Notes: a model not told the origin generated them from the letters alone. A stretch of DNA of 64,000 bases from Neisseria dentiae (GCF_014055005.1 NZ_CP059570.1:248001-312000), one strand, 5' to 3'. Positions 51,776-60,033 are shown, numbered from the stretch's first letter. Program-made: numbers and translations.

Positions 51776-52852
51776 ATGGCCAAATTCCGTTTTCTCAACA
51801 CCCCGTTTACCATCAAAAACCTCGCGCTGAAAAACCGCTTGGTGATGCCGCCGATGTGCCAATATCAGGCTACTGACGGCGTGCCGAACGATTGGCATTA
51901 TGTGCACTACGTTTCCCGCGCCGTCGGCGGCGCCGGCTTGATTATTGTGGAGATGACCAACGTTGCCCCCAACGGCCGCATCAGCCCGCGCTGTTTGGGC
52001 TTGTGGAACGACGAACAGCGCGATGGGTTTAAAAAAATCGTCGATGCCGTACACGCGCAGGGCAGCAAGATTGCCATTCAAATCGCCCATGCCGGCCGCA
52101 AAGCCTTGGGCACCGACGATGTGGTGTCCGCTTCGGCCAACGGTGCGTACGGCGGCGGTGTGGAAGCCGACCCGCGCTGGGGCGGCTATCAGGAGCCGCG
52201 CGAATTGTCGCGCGCAGAAATCGCCCAAACCGTGCAGGCGTTTCAGGATGCGGTGCGCCGCGCGGTGGAAGCGGGTTTTGATGCCATCGAGCTGCACGGC
52301 GCACACGGTTATTTGATCCACCAGTTCCACGCACCGAAAACCAATCTGCGCAGCGATGAATACGGCGAAAACAAATTTTTGTTCGGCGAGCAGGTAATTG
52401 CCGCCGCCCGTGCGGTGATGCCGCCGGAAATGCCGCTGTTGGTGCGCATTTCTGCGCAGGAATACGGCGCAAACGGTTATGACCTGGCCTATGGCTGCGA
52501 AATCGCCAAGCATTATGCCGCGGCAGGCGCCGATGTGATTGATGTGAGCGGCGGCGGCGACGATACGCCCGATGCTGCGCATATGCCGCAGATTGCCGCC
52601 GGTTATCAGGTATATTTGGCCGATGCGGTGAAAAAGGCCACCGGCCTGCCGGTGATTGCCGTCGGCCTGCTGGACGATCCCGCCGTCGCCGATTATGTGT
52701 TGGGCAGTGGTGCCGCCGATCTGGTGGCCGTCGGCCGCGGCCTGCTGCGCGATCCGTATTGGCTGTTAAACGCGCAATACCGCCAAACCGCCGCCGATGC
52801 CGCGCCAGTGCAGTTCGTGCCTGATTCTTATCGGCGCGCGTTCGGCGTGTAG
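51776..52852 (+). CDS. Old yellow enzyme-type NADH:flavin oxidoreductase
   Basis: FMN-dependent ene-reductase of the YqjM-like class, 358 residues from the ATG at 51776 (RBS AAGGAAACC). Conserved parts are LKNRLVMPPMCQYQA (Cys28 fits the redox-tuning Cys of the class), IQIAHAGRKA, and ELHGAHGYLIHQFHAP. It probably reduces electrophilic enones or quinones. It is likely controlled by the ArsR-family gene upstream. Confidence 0.9.
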   Translation: MAKFRFLNTPFTIKNLALKNRLVMPPMCQYQATDGVPNDWHYVHYVSRAVGGAGLIIVEMTNVAPNGRISPRCLGLWNDEQRDGFKKIVDAVHAQGSKIAIQIAHAGRKALGTDDVVSASANGAYGGGVEADPRWGGYQEPRELSRAEIAQTVQAFQDAVRRAVEAGFDAIELHGAHGYLIHQFHAPKTNLRSDEYGENKFLFGEQVIAAARAVMPPEMPLLVRISAQEYGANGYDLAYGCEIAKHYAAAGADVIDVSGGGDDTPDAAHMPQIAAGYQVYLADAVKKATGLPVIAVGLLDDPAVADYVLGSGAADLVAVGRGLLRDPYWLLNAQYRQTAADAAPVQFVPDSYRRAFGV

Positions 52853-52874
52853 GCTTTTATCAAGGAGCCGCACT

Positions 52875-53783
52875 ATGCCCGCCCCATCGCGTTTGCGCGT
52901 CCACCTGCAACTTATCGGCATGGCGTTGTTTTGGGGTGCGAGCTGGTCGTTTGCGAAAACCATGGTGCAGCATATGCCGCCGATTGCCGGCGCCGGCCTG
53001 CGCTTTGTGTTCAGCACCGCCATTCTCTTGATGTGGCTGTATTACCGGCAAGGCTTTGCACCGCTGCGCGCGCTTGGCCGCCCGCAGTGGGCGGGGCTGA
53101 TTATTGCCGGCTTTTTCGGCATTTATCTCTATGCCGTCTTTTTCATGGTTGCCCTGCAATATGTGCCCGCCGGCAAAGGCGCGACCACGGTTGCCCTAAA
53201 CCCGGTGCTGCCTTTGTTGCTCGGCGCCTGGCTGTTTCGCGAACCGCTTAACCTGCGTATTTTCTGCGGCATGGCGCTGGCGGTTGCCGGTGCATTAACC
53301 GCCATTTCTCGTGGCGATTGGCTGGCGCTGTTTTCCGGCGGGCTGGGCATGGGCGAATATATGCTTTTCGGTGCCGTGCTGAGTTGGGGCGCCTATACCC
53401 TTATCGGCCGCTTTCTGCTCAAGGGTATCCCGCCGCTCATCAGCACGCTTGTTGCGGCGGGCAGCGGCAGCCTGATGCTGCTGGTAACTTCGTTTTTGGT
53501 TGAAGGCGTGCACGGCTGGCAGCAGCTTGCCCATACGCAGCCGGCGGCATGGATGAGTTTGGCCGGTATCGTTGTGCTGGCTACTGTGCTGGGCTATTTG
53601 TGGTATTTCGACGGCATCAAAGCGTTGGGCGCGGGTAAAGCCGCAATCTATATGGCGCTGGTACCGGTTTTCGGCATCACCGTCTCTACTTTGTGGTTGA
53701 ACGAACCTTTGCATGTTTCCCTGCTCGGCGGTGCGGTGATGGTGGTGGGCGGTATGTTGGTTATGAATCTTCGGAAAACATAA
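52875..53783 (+). CDS. EamA-family (DMT superfamily) transporter
   Basis: 302 residues with ten predicted membrane helices in two EamA repeats (about 10-140 and 150-290); GASWSFAKTMVQHMPP and ALVPVFGITVSTLWLNEPLH are family-like. Substrate unknown. The ATG at 52875 follows AAGGAG. It starts 22 bases after the OYE gene, so the two may form an operon. Confidence 0.88.
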   Translation: MPAPSRLRVHLQLIGMALFWGASWSFAKTMVQHMPPIAGAGLRFVFSTAILLMWLYYRQGFAPLRALGRPQWAGLIIAGFFGIYLYAVFFMVALQYVPAGKGATTVALNPVLPLLLGAWLFREPLNLRIFCGMALAVAGALTAISRGDWLALFSGGLGMGEYMLFGAVLSWGAYTLIGRFLLKGIPPLISTLVAAGSGSLMLLVTSFLVEGVHGWQQLAHTQPAAWMSLAGIVVLATVLGYLWYFDGIKALGAGKAAIYMALVPVFGITVSTLWLNEPLHVSLLGGAVMVVGGMLVMNLRKT

Positions 53784-53842
53784 GGCTGCTTTTGCATAAC
53801 GCTGATGTAGTAGATGGCGTTATGGATTTTGCAAAGGGTTGG

Positions 53843-53904
53843 TTGTTATAAAAACACCGCGGCCGTCTGAAATGTTTCAGACGGCCGCGGTGTTTTTATA
53901 ACAA
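53843..53904. terminator. 30-bp perfect hairpin containing a DUS pair
   Basis: Arms 53843-53872 and 53875-53904 are perfect inverse copies of 30 bases around a TG loop. The central part is the uptake sequence and the outer part (TTATAAAAACACCGCG) is unique. It terminates the EamA gene and precedes the DoxX operon. Confidence 0.8.
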
Positions 53905-53959
53905 AATATTAAATTTTTTCAATCGCTTGAAGATTTATCATAAAAAATCTGTAGCAACG

Positions 53960-53987
53960 TGTAAGAAGCCGCCGCCTGTGCCGTCTA
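53960..53987 (+). promoter_or_regulatory. Candidate ECF-sigma promoter of the HvfA-like operon
   Basis: TGTAAG (53960-53965) and CGTCTA (53982-53987) are 16 bases apart, the pattern of many ECF promoters (GTAA-type -35 and CGTC-type -10). It sits 31 bases before the doxX start, and the last genes of the cluster encode an ECF sigma factor and its anti-sigma factor. Confidence 0.4.
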
Positions 53988-54018
53988 CTCGGGCATGAAC
54001 GATTTTTCAGGAACCATC

Positions 54019-54474
54019 ATGAACCGCACAGCTTGTTTGAGCCGCTTTTCAGACACATGGGGCAAAGATGCCGCGATTTTGGGTTTGCGCTTGTTTGCCG
54101 CTTATGAATTCTGGGAAGCGGGCATTGAAAAATGGAACGGCCAAAACTGGTTTGCCGATATTCAAAGCGCGTTTCCGTTTCCGTTCAATTTGTTTTCCGC
54201 TGGATTCAACTGGACGGCGGCAACGGGCATCGAGTTGGTGGCGCCGCTGTTGCTGCTGTTCGGCCTGTTCGGGCGCGCCGGCGCGCTGATGCTGATGGCA
54301 CTAACGGCGGTGGCATGGGCGGCGGTACACAGCGGCAACGGCTATAACGTGTGCGACAACGGCTACAAAATGGCACTGATTTATCTGGTGGCGCTGCTGC
54401 CGTTGGTTTTGCAGGGCATGGGCCGTTTTTCGCTGGACTATCTGCTTTTCGGCCGGCGCAATAAGGCCGTCTGA
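54019..54474 (+). CDS. DoxX-family membrane protein (HvfX-like)
   Basis: 151 residues with four hydrophobic helices and the DoxX pattern LGLRLFAAYEFWEAGIEKWNG and VAWAAVHSGNGYNVCDNGYKM. Chosen start is the ATG at 54019, with AGGAA upstream; the alternative at 53995 lacks a ribosome site. DoxX proteins regularly accompany DUF692/DUF2063 modified-peptide clusters. First gene of the cluster. Confidence 0.85.
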   Translation: MNRTACLSRFSDTWGKDAAILGLRLFAAYEFWEAGIEKWNGQNWFADIQSAFPFPFNLFSAGFNWTAATGIELVAPLLLLFGLFGRAGALMLMALTAVAWAAVHSGNGYNVCDNGYKMALIYLVALLPLVLQGMGRFSLDYLLFGRRNKAV

Positions 54475-54558
54475 AACGGTTAAGCGCCGTTTTATCCGGC
54501 AGAGATTTTATTCTTTATTGGTTTTATCCCCTCTATATGTTTGAAAGGAAAAAGAAAT

Positions 54559-54753
54559 ATGAAAACCACTTCTACTTTGATGGCATTGGCCGGCGCGCTG
54601 GTTTTGGCGGGCTGCCAGGTCGAGCCTGCGCAATCTTCTTCGCCGGAAGTGTCGGTGCAGCAGAAAGCGGGCGAGGGCAAGTGCGGCGCGGCTTCCCAAG
54701 CGGGCAAGGCTGCCGAAGGCAAGTGCGGCGAGGGTAAATGCGGCAGCAAATAA
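54559..54753 (+). CDS. HvfA-like precursor peptide, lipoprotein form
   Basis: 64 residues. Lipoprotein signal with lipobox LAGC (Cys19), a short Ser/Pro/Gln spacer, then three EGKCG motifs at 39-43, 53-57 and 58-62, ending GSK. In the HvfA family, cysteines of EGKCG motifs are converted by a DUF692/MNIO enzyme to copper-binding oxazolone/thioamide groups. The start at 54559 follows GAAAGGAAAAAG. Confidence 0.88.
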   Translation: MKTTSTLMALAGALVLAGCQVEPAQSSSPEVSVQQKAGEGKCGAASQAGKAAEGKCGEGKCGSK

Positions 54754-54859
54754 TGTGATACCGGTTTGAAAAGGCTGCCAGGCATTTTCAGACGGCCTCA
54801 TGTGTTCAACTTCATTTTCAATACTTGTTAATTTTCAATACTTTTTAAAAGGAAACATC

Positions 54860-55090
54860 ATGAAAAAATCTTCTTCTCTGATTGCATTGGCCGGTGCGCT
54901 GGCATTGTTGGGCGGACAGGCAATGGCGGAAACCAAACAGCCCGCTGCAGCCAAAACCGTGAAAACCGCCGTTAAAAAAGCGCAGGAAGGCGCTTGCGGC
55001 GAGGGCAAATGCGGCGCGTCGGCCGGCAAGAAATCTGCCGGTAAAGCGGGCGAAGGCAAGTGCGGCGAAGGCAAGTGCGGCAGCAAATAA
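54860..55090 (+). CDS. HvfA-like precursor peptide, soluble secreted form
   Basis: 76 residues, paralogue of the preceding peptide. Signal peptide with Sec-type cleavage after AMA (residue 23); the position equal to the lipobox cysteine is Gly19. A Lys/Ala-rich leader part is followed by EGACG (43-47) and EGKCG at 48-52, 65-69 and 70-74. The ATG at 54860 follows AAAAGGAAA. Confidence 0.88.
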   Translation: MKKSSSLIALAGALALLGGQAMAETKQPAAAKTVKTAVKKAQEGACGEGKCGASAGKKSAGKAGEGKCGEGKCGSK

Positions 55091-55097
55091 ATAATTG

Positions 55098-55137
55098 AGG
55101 CCGTCTGAAAAGGTTTGCCGTTTTCAGACGGCCTTTT
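55098..55137 (+). terminator. DUS hairpin between precursor and modifying-enzyme genes
   Basis: AGGCCGTCTGAAAA (55098-55111) and TTTTCAGACGGCCT (55121-55134) form a 14-bp stem followed by TTT, 40 bases before the DUF692 gene. It may allow more precursor than enzyme mRNA. Confidence 0.65.
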
Positions 55138-55176
55138 CGCCCCGTATGGCTGGAACAGTATGAAAAAGGAGATGGA

Positions 55177-56028
55177 ATGAATACCTTGCACGGCGCCGGT
55201 TTGGGCTACAAACGCAGCATGGCTGCCGATTTCTTGCAGCTTGACCGCAACAACAGCCCGATCCGTTTCATTGAAATCGCCCCCGAAAACTGGTTGAGAA
55301 TGGGCGGCGCGGCACGCAAGCAGTTTGATGAAGTGGCCGAACGCTTTCCCGTCGCCTGCCACGGCCTGTCGCTGTCGCTGGGCGGGCAAGACCCGTTGCA
55401 GCTTGATTTTCTCAAACAAATCAAAGCATTTTTGCGGCAATACCGCATCGGCTTTTTTTCGGAGCATTTGAGCTATTGCAGCCACCACGGCCATATTTAC
55501 GACCTGCTGCCGCTGCCGTTTACCGAAGAGTCGGTGCGCCACACCGCCGCGCGCATCCGGGCGGTGCAGGATATTCTCGAAATGCGCATCGCCGTGGAAA
55601 ACACTTCATATTACGCCCACAACCCGATTGCCGAGATGGACGAAGCCGAGTTTCTCAACGCCGTGGTGCGCGAGGCCGACTGCGACATCCATCTGGACAT
55701 CAACAATATCTACGTTAACGCCGTCAACCACGGCATTGTCGCCCCGCGCGACTACATCGACCGCACCGATTTGGCGCGCGTCAGCTATATGCACATGGCC
55801 GGCCACGACGAAAAAACCGAAAACCTGCTCATCGACACCCACGGCCAGCCCGTGTGCGACGACGTGTGGGATTTGTTTGCCTATGCCTGCCGCCGCCTGC
55901 CGCACAGCGTGCCCACCCTGCTGGAGCGCGACAGCAACTTCCCGCCGTTTGCCGAGCTGGAAGCCGAAGTCGCCCGCATCGCCGCCATCCAACAACAAGC
56001 AGAAAAGGAACGCCATGCAGCCGCATAA
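55177..56028 (+). CDS. DUF692/MNIO peptide-modifying iron enzyme (HvfB-like)
   Basis: 283 residues, TIM-barrel multinuclear non-heme iron oxygenase family. Family segments are GAGLGYKRS at the N terminus, FIEIAPENW, SEHLSYCSHHGHIYDLLPLPFTEE, VENTSYYA, LDINNIYVNAVNHG, YMHMAGHDE and DTHGQPVCDDVW, holding the metal-binding His, Glu and Asp residues. Predicted to modify the EGKCG cysteines of the two adjacent precursors. Overlaps the next gene by 14 bases. Confidence 0.92.
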   Translation: MNTLHGAGLGYKRSMAADFLQLDRNNSPIRFIEIAPENWLRMGGAARKQFDEVAERFPVACHGLSLSLGGQDPLQLDFLKQIKAFLRQYRIGFFSEHLSYCSHHGHIYDLLPLPFTEESVRHTAARIRAVQDILEMRIAVENTSYYAHNPIAEMDEAEFLNAVVREADCDIHLDINNIYVNAVNHGIVAPRDYIDRTDLARVSYMHMAGHDEKTENLLIDTHGQPVCDDVWDLFAYACRRLPHSVPTLLERDSNFPPFAELEAEVARIAAIQQQAEKERHAAA

Positions 56029-56737
56029 CCCCAGCCCCTCCGCCCGCGCGCAGGCCGAGCTGGCCGACCATGTGCGCAACCCCGCGCTGCCCGCGCCCGC
56101 CGGCATCGCCCCCGAGCGTCTGGCCGTGTACACCCGCCTGGTGCGCAACAATTTGAAAAGCTTTCTCGACCTCTGCTTCAGCGACAGCAGCCTTATGCTC
56201 GACCCCGCGCAATGGCAGGGCTGGCAGAACCGCTTTTTGATCGAAGCGCGCCCCGAATCGCCGTTTTTCAACGATATTCCCGCGCAGTTTCTCGCCTACC
56301 TCAACCGCCTGCCCGAACACGACAGGCCGTCTGAAAACATTCTGGCGATGATGGATTTCGAAACCGCGCTGCTGCACGCAGAAACCGCCCGACAACCCGA
56401 TTCAGACGGCCGCTGGAGCGAACACAGCGTGTTATCATGGGCGCCCGCCGCCCGCCTGCAACAATATCCCTGCGATTTCGTCAGCAGCGGTTTGGCGCAG
56501 ATAAACGCCGGCGCGTGCCACGTTTTAAGCTGGCGCAACCGCCGCAACGAAGTGTATTACCGCATTGTGGAAGATACCGATTTGTTTTTACTGCAACATT
56601 TTCAAAGCCAAAACGACACCTTCGCCCGCCTGCTCGAAAGCCTGCAAAGCCTGCTGCCGGGGCAGGACATCGAAGGCCGCCTGAAAACGGCCGTCGGCGG
56701 TTGGGTGGAAGCAGGCGTTTTACTCACGGCGGAATAA
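56015..56737 (+). CDS. DUF2063 partner protein (HvfC-like)
   Basis: 240 residues. The N-terminal DUF2063 domain (RLAVYTRLVRNNLKSFLDLCF) occurs in the precursor-recognition partner of DUF692 enzymes; the C-terminal part matches the HvfC type. The ATG at 56015 follows AAAAGGAA and lies within the end of the DUF692 gene, so the two subunits are coupled. The sigma factor gene starts 3 bases after its stop. Confidence 0.9.
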   Translation: MQPHNPSPSARAQAELADHVRNPALPAPAGIAPERLAVYTRLVRNNLKSFLDLCFSDSSLMLDPAQWQGWQNRFLIEARPESPFFNDIPAQFLAYLNRLPEHDRPSENILAMMDFETALLHAETARQPDSDGRWSEHSVLSWAPAARLQQYPCDFVSSGLAQINAGACHVLSWRNRRNEVYYRIVEDTDLFLLQHFQSQNDTFARLLESLQSLLPGQDIEGRLKTAVGGWVEAGVLLTAE

Positions 56738-56740
56738 ATC

Positions 56741-57334
56741 ATGGAAGCATTCACGCAAAAACTGGCCGCCATTCGCCAAGATGTGCTGCGCTTTGCCAAA
56801 ATCCAACTGCGCGACGAATATCTGGCCGAAGACATCGTGCAAGACACGCTGGCCGCCGCCATCGCCAAACACAGCCAGTTCCGCGGCGACGCCGGGCTGA
56901 AAACCTGGGTGTTGAGCATACTCAAAAACAAAATCGCCGATTACTTCCGCAGCCACAAATACACCGTCAGCCTTGAGAGCCTGCAAGAAGAAAACGACGC
57001 CATCGAACGCCACTACGACCACTGTTTCGACGAAAACGGCCACTGGCAGCTTGCCGACAGCCCGCAAAACTGGCAGCCCGCCCCCGAAGAAGCCGTTGCC
57101 CGGCAGGATTTTTTCCGCGCGCTCGAAAACTGCATGCAGGGCCTGCCGCAGGATACCGCCCGCATTTTCTATTTGCGCGAAGTGATGGGTTGGGACGTGG
57201 AAGAAATCTGCCGCGAATTTGCCATCAGCAAAGATAACTGCTACGTTATTTTGCACCGCGCCCGCAACGGCCTGCGCCGGTGCCTGCAACACCGCTGGTT
57301 CGACTTGGCCGAAGAAGAAGGCGCAGGGAAATAA
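56741..57334 (+). CDS. ECF sigma factor
   Basis: 197 residues. Region 2 contains QLRDEYLAEDIVQDTLAAA and GLKTWVLSILKNKIADYFR; region 4 contains LPQDTARIFYLREVMGWDVEEICREF and the recognition helix DNCYVILHRARNGLRR. Meningococcal sigma-E lies in the same context from memory and controls methionine sulfoxide reductase and its own operon. It probably transcribes this cluster. The anti-sigma gene follows 9 bases later. Confidence 0.9.
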   Translation: MEAFTQKLAAIRQDVLRFAKIQLRDEYLAEDIVQDTLAAAIAKHSQFRGDAGLKTWVLSILKNKIADYFRSHKYTVSLESLQEENDAIERHYDHCFDENGHWQLADSPQNWQPAPEEAVARQDFFRALENCMQGLPQDTARIFYLREVMGWDVEEICREFAISKDNCYVILHRARNGLRRCLQHRWFDLAEEEGAGK

Positions 57335-57343
57335 GGAGGAAAT

Positions 57344-57520
57344 ATGTTGAAATGCAAAGAAGCCTGCGTATTGCTTTCGCAAAGCCAGGACCGCACACTC
57401 ACCCCGCGCGAACGCCTTTCGGTGTGGGTGCATCTGGCAATTTGCCCGCATTGCCGACGATACCGCAAACAGTTGAAGTTTATCAGAAAAAATATTAAAA
57501 ATTGGCAGGAGCGGGAATAG
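57344..57520 (+). CDS. Zinc-type anti-sigma factor (MseR-like)
   Basis: 58 residues with a strong RBS (AAGGAGGA). It carries the ZAS motif H30-x3-C34-x2-C37 (HLAICPHC) and further cysteines C4 and C8. No membrane segment, so probably cytoplasmic. Such proteins release their sigma factor on oxidation or metal stress. It matches the position and type of meningococcal MseR. Confidence 0.85.
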   Translation: MLKCKEACVLLSQSQDRTLTPRERLSVWVHLAICPHCRRYRKQLKFIRKNIKNWQERE

Positions 57521-57667
57521 GGCGGGGCGGCCGGCTGGAAATTTTCGTGTTTGCCGGCAGGCCATCCGGGCAGCGGTTTTTAAACGATAAAACCGCTGCT
57601 TTATTTTTGCTATCGTGAATCAATTTAAGAAAAGTATGCGCGCCATAATCGGATTAAGTCCAATCAG

Positions 57668-57684
57668 GATAAATAATTATCATG
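57668..57684. promoter_or_regulatory. Fur-box-like site upstream of the fetA-like gene
   Basis: GATAAATAATTATCATG resembles the Fur consensus GATAATGATAATCATTATC. It is 185 bases before the receptor start; a second AT-rich match lies near 57815-57835. Iron repression of the receptor is inferred. Confidence 0.5.
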
Positions 57685-57740
57685 AAAATAGTTTCAGAGT
57701 GTATTTTATTTTAAGTAACTGTATTTGAATATAAAAAACA

Positions 57741-57775
57741 AAATTCGGTTTGGCGAAAGCCGAGCCGAAATTTTT
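57741..57775 (+). terminator. Hairpin terminator in the fetA upstream region
   Basis: AAATTCGG-ttt-GGC-gaaa-GCC-gag-CCGAAATTT with a short T tract. It lies 220 bases after the anti-sigma gene. The rest of the 348-base gap is AT-rich and holds no gene. Confidence 0.55.
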
Positions 57776-57868
57776 ATTGACGTAAAATTATTCCTGTAAT
57801 ACCATGCAAAAATGTAAATAATACTAATTCTTAATTAATTTGTTTTAAGTGTGTAAACGAGGTGAAAA

Positions 57869-59944
57869 ATGAAGAAAACGATTTTGGCCGTATTGATCGG
57901 CAACGCATTTATCCTGCCTGCTTGGGCAGAAACGGAAGCACAAACACAAAGCGTTACATTGGATAATGTAGTGGTGAAAGGCGACCGGCAAGGCAGTAAA
58001 ATCAAAACCAATATCGTTACCCTGCAGGAAAAAGACGAAAGCACGGCAACCGATTTGCGTGGTCTGTTAAAAGAAGAGCCTGCGATCGATTTCAGCGGCG
58101 GCAACGGCACTTCTCAGTTTCTCACCATTCGCGGCATGGGTCAGAACTCGGTTGATCTTAAGATAGACAACGCCTATTCCGACAGCCAGATTCTGTATCA
58201 CCAAGGCCGCTTCATTATCGACCCGGCGTTGGTGAAAATCGTATCGGTGCAAAAAGGCGCGGGTTCGGCCAGCGCGGGCATCGGTGCCACCAACGGCGCG
58301 ATTGTCGCCAAAACCGTTGATGCCGCAGATTTGCTCAAGGGCTTGGATAAAGATTGGGGCGTGCGCGTCAATGCCGGTTATTCGAGCAATGAAGGCCACA
58401 ATTACGGCACCAGCGTATTCGGCCGCGCAGGCAATTTTGACGGCCTGCTCTCTTATAGCCGGACAGATGAAGACGATTACAAGGCGGGCAAAGGTTACGC
58501 CAACCAATATGGCGGCCAAACCGTTTTGAAAAGCGGTTTGGACAAGCGCAGCTATTTGGCCAAAATCGGTGCGAATTTCGACAACCACCGCATTGCCTTG
58601 AGCCATATGCAGGACCAACATCGCGGCGAGCGTTTTGTGCGCGAAGAATTCGGCTGGGAAACCCTCCCGCGCGGCAACCGGATTGCCGATAATGCCCCGG
58701 TTTACCGTGAAACCACCCTTTCCAACACCAATTTGGAGTGGACGGCACAAGACTTGGGTTTCATCGAAAAACTGGAAGCAAACGCCTATCTGATGAAAAA
58801 CAAGCGTTATTCAGTTGACGACACCAGCAACGGTTATGCCGGCAATGTGCCCGGCCCGACCACCACCGTAATCGACACCAAAGGTGCCAATTTGGGTTTG
58901 GACAGCCGCTTGGGCGAAAAAACGCTGCTCAAATACGGCGTGAACTACCGCCATCAGGAAATTAAGCCGCACGCTTTTTTAAATTCGCAATACACCAACA
59001 GAGATGATGCGCAACTGCAAAGCCTGGTGAGAAGCTACAATCTGGTTAACCCGACCAAGACCGACGCGGGCGTGTATGCGGAAGCCATTCACGATATCGG
59101 CGATTTCACCTTAACCGGCGGCCTGCGCTACGACCACTTCGACATCAAAACCCACGACGGCAAAAAAGTGTCTGCCGGCCGTCTGAACCCGAGCTTCGGC
59201 GTGATTTGGCAGCCGCTCGACACGCTCAGCTTCAGCGCCGTCCACAACTACGCCAGCCGCAGCCCGCGCCTGTATGATGCCTTGATGATCCACGGCCGCC
59301 GCGGCATCGTTTCCATTGCCGACGGTACCAAAGCCGAGCGCGCGCGCAACACGGAAATCGGCTTCAACTACAACAACGGCACTTTTGCGGCAAACGGCAG
59401 TTACTTCTGGCAGAAAATCAGCGATGCTATCGCCAACCCGCAAGACCGCCACGGTTCGGCTTTTAGAGAAGCCGCCAATGCGGGCTACATCAAAAACCGC
59501 GGCTACGAATTGGGCGCGTCTTACCGTACCGGCGGCCTGATTGCCAAAGTGGGCGTTGCACACAGCAAACCGCGCCTTTACGACACACACCCCGAGAAGT
59601 TGTTAAGCGACAACCCCGAATTTGCCGTTCGGGTAGGCCGCACGTGGACCGCATCGCTGGCCTACCGCTTCAACAAGCCCGATTTGGAAATCGGCTGGCA
59701 GAACCGTACCGTGCAGAAAGCCTCGGGTTCCGTTTTGGTGCGCGACGGTTCGCAGGTTGAACGCAAGAGCTATAACGTTAACGATATCTATGCCAACTGG
59801 AAGCCGTTGGGCAAAGATACTTTGAATGTGAATTTCGCCGTTAACAATGTGTTTAACAAGTTCTATTATCCGCACAGCCAGAAGGGTACAACCCTGCCCG
59901 GCATAGGCCGCGATTTCCGCTTGGCAGTGAACTACAGATTCTAA
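57869..59944 (+). CDS. fetA: FetA (FrpB)-like TonB-dependent outer-membrane receptor
   Basis: 691 residues: signal peptide (ending PAWA), plug domain (VVVKGDRQGSKIKTNIVTLQ; FLTIRGMGQNSVDLKIDNAY; QKGAGSASAGIGATNGAIVAKT) and a 22-stranded barrel ending with the C-terminal Phe motif VNYRF. Stretches match meningococcal FetA from memory (ferric enterobactin-type siderophores), while surface loops differ. No fetBCDEF ABC genes follow. The poly-C tract of the gonococcal promoter is absent. Confidence 0.9.
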   Translation: MKKTILAVLIGNAFILPAWAETEAQTQSVTLDNVVVKGDRQGSKIKTNIVTLQEKDESTATDLRGLLKEEPAIDFSGGNGTSQFLTIRGMGQNSVDLKIDNAYSDSQILYHQGRFIIDPALVKIVSVQKGAGSASAGIGATNGAIVAKTVDAADLLKGLDKDWGVRVNAGYSSNEGHNYGTSVFGRAGNFDGLLSYSRTDEDDYKAGKGYANQYGGQTVLKSGLDKRSYLAKIGANFDNHRIALSHMQDQHRGERFVREEFGWETLPRGNRIADNAPVYRETTLSNTNLEWTAQDLGFIEKLEANAYLMKNKRYSVDDTSNGYAGNVPGPTTTVIDTKGANLGLDSRLGEKTLLKYGVNYRHQEIKPHAFLNSQYTNRDDAQLQSLVRSYNLVNPTKTDAGVYAEAIHDIGDFTLTGGLRYDHFDIKTHDGKKVSAGRLNPSFGVIWQPLDTLSFSAVHNYASRSPRLYDALMIHGRRGIVSIADGTKAERARNTEIGFNYNNGTFAANGSYFWQKISDAIANPQDRHGSAFREAANAGYIKNRGYELGASYRTGGLIAKVGVAHSKPRLYDTHPEKLLSDNPEFAVRVGRTWTASLAYRFNKPDLEIGWQNRTVQKASGSVLVRDGSQVERKSYNVNDIYANWKPLGKDTLNVNFAVNNVFNKFYYPHSQKGTTLPGIGRDFRLAVNYRF

Positions 59945-60033
59945 TCTGCCCTACTGTTTTTCAGGTATGGCGGGTATCGCAACCGGATAACCGCTGTGCT
60001 TGGAATTTTGGCGGAAACAGAAATAGAAACTAT

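Noticed and set aside
57783..57800. TTGACG near 57777 with TAATAC near 57797 as the fetA promoter
   Set aside because: The spacer is only 14 bases; it could be a shortened version of the phase-variable promoter, but the evidence is too thin to list as a feature.
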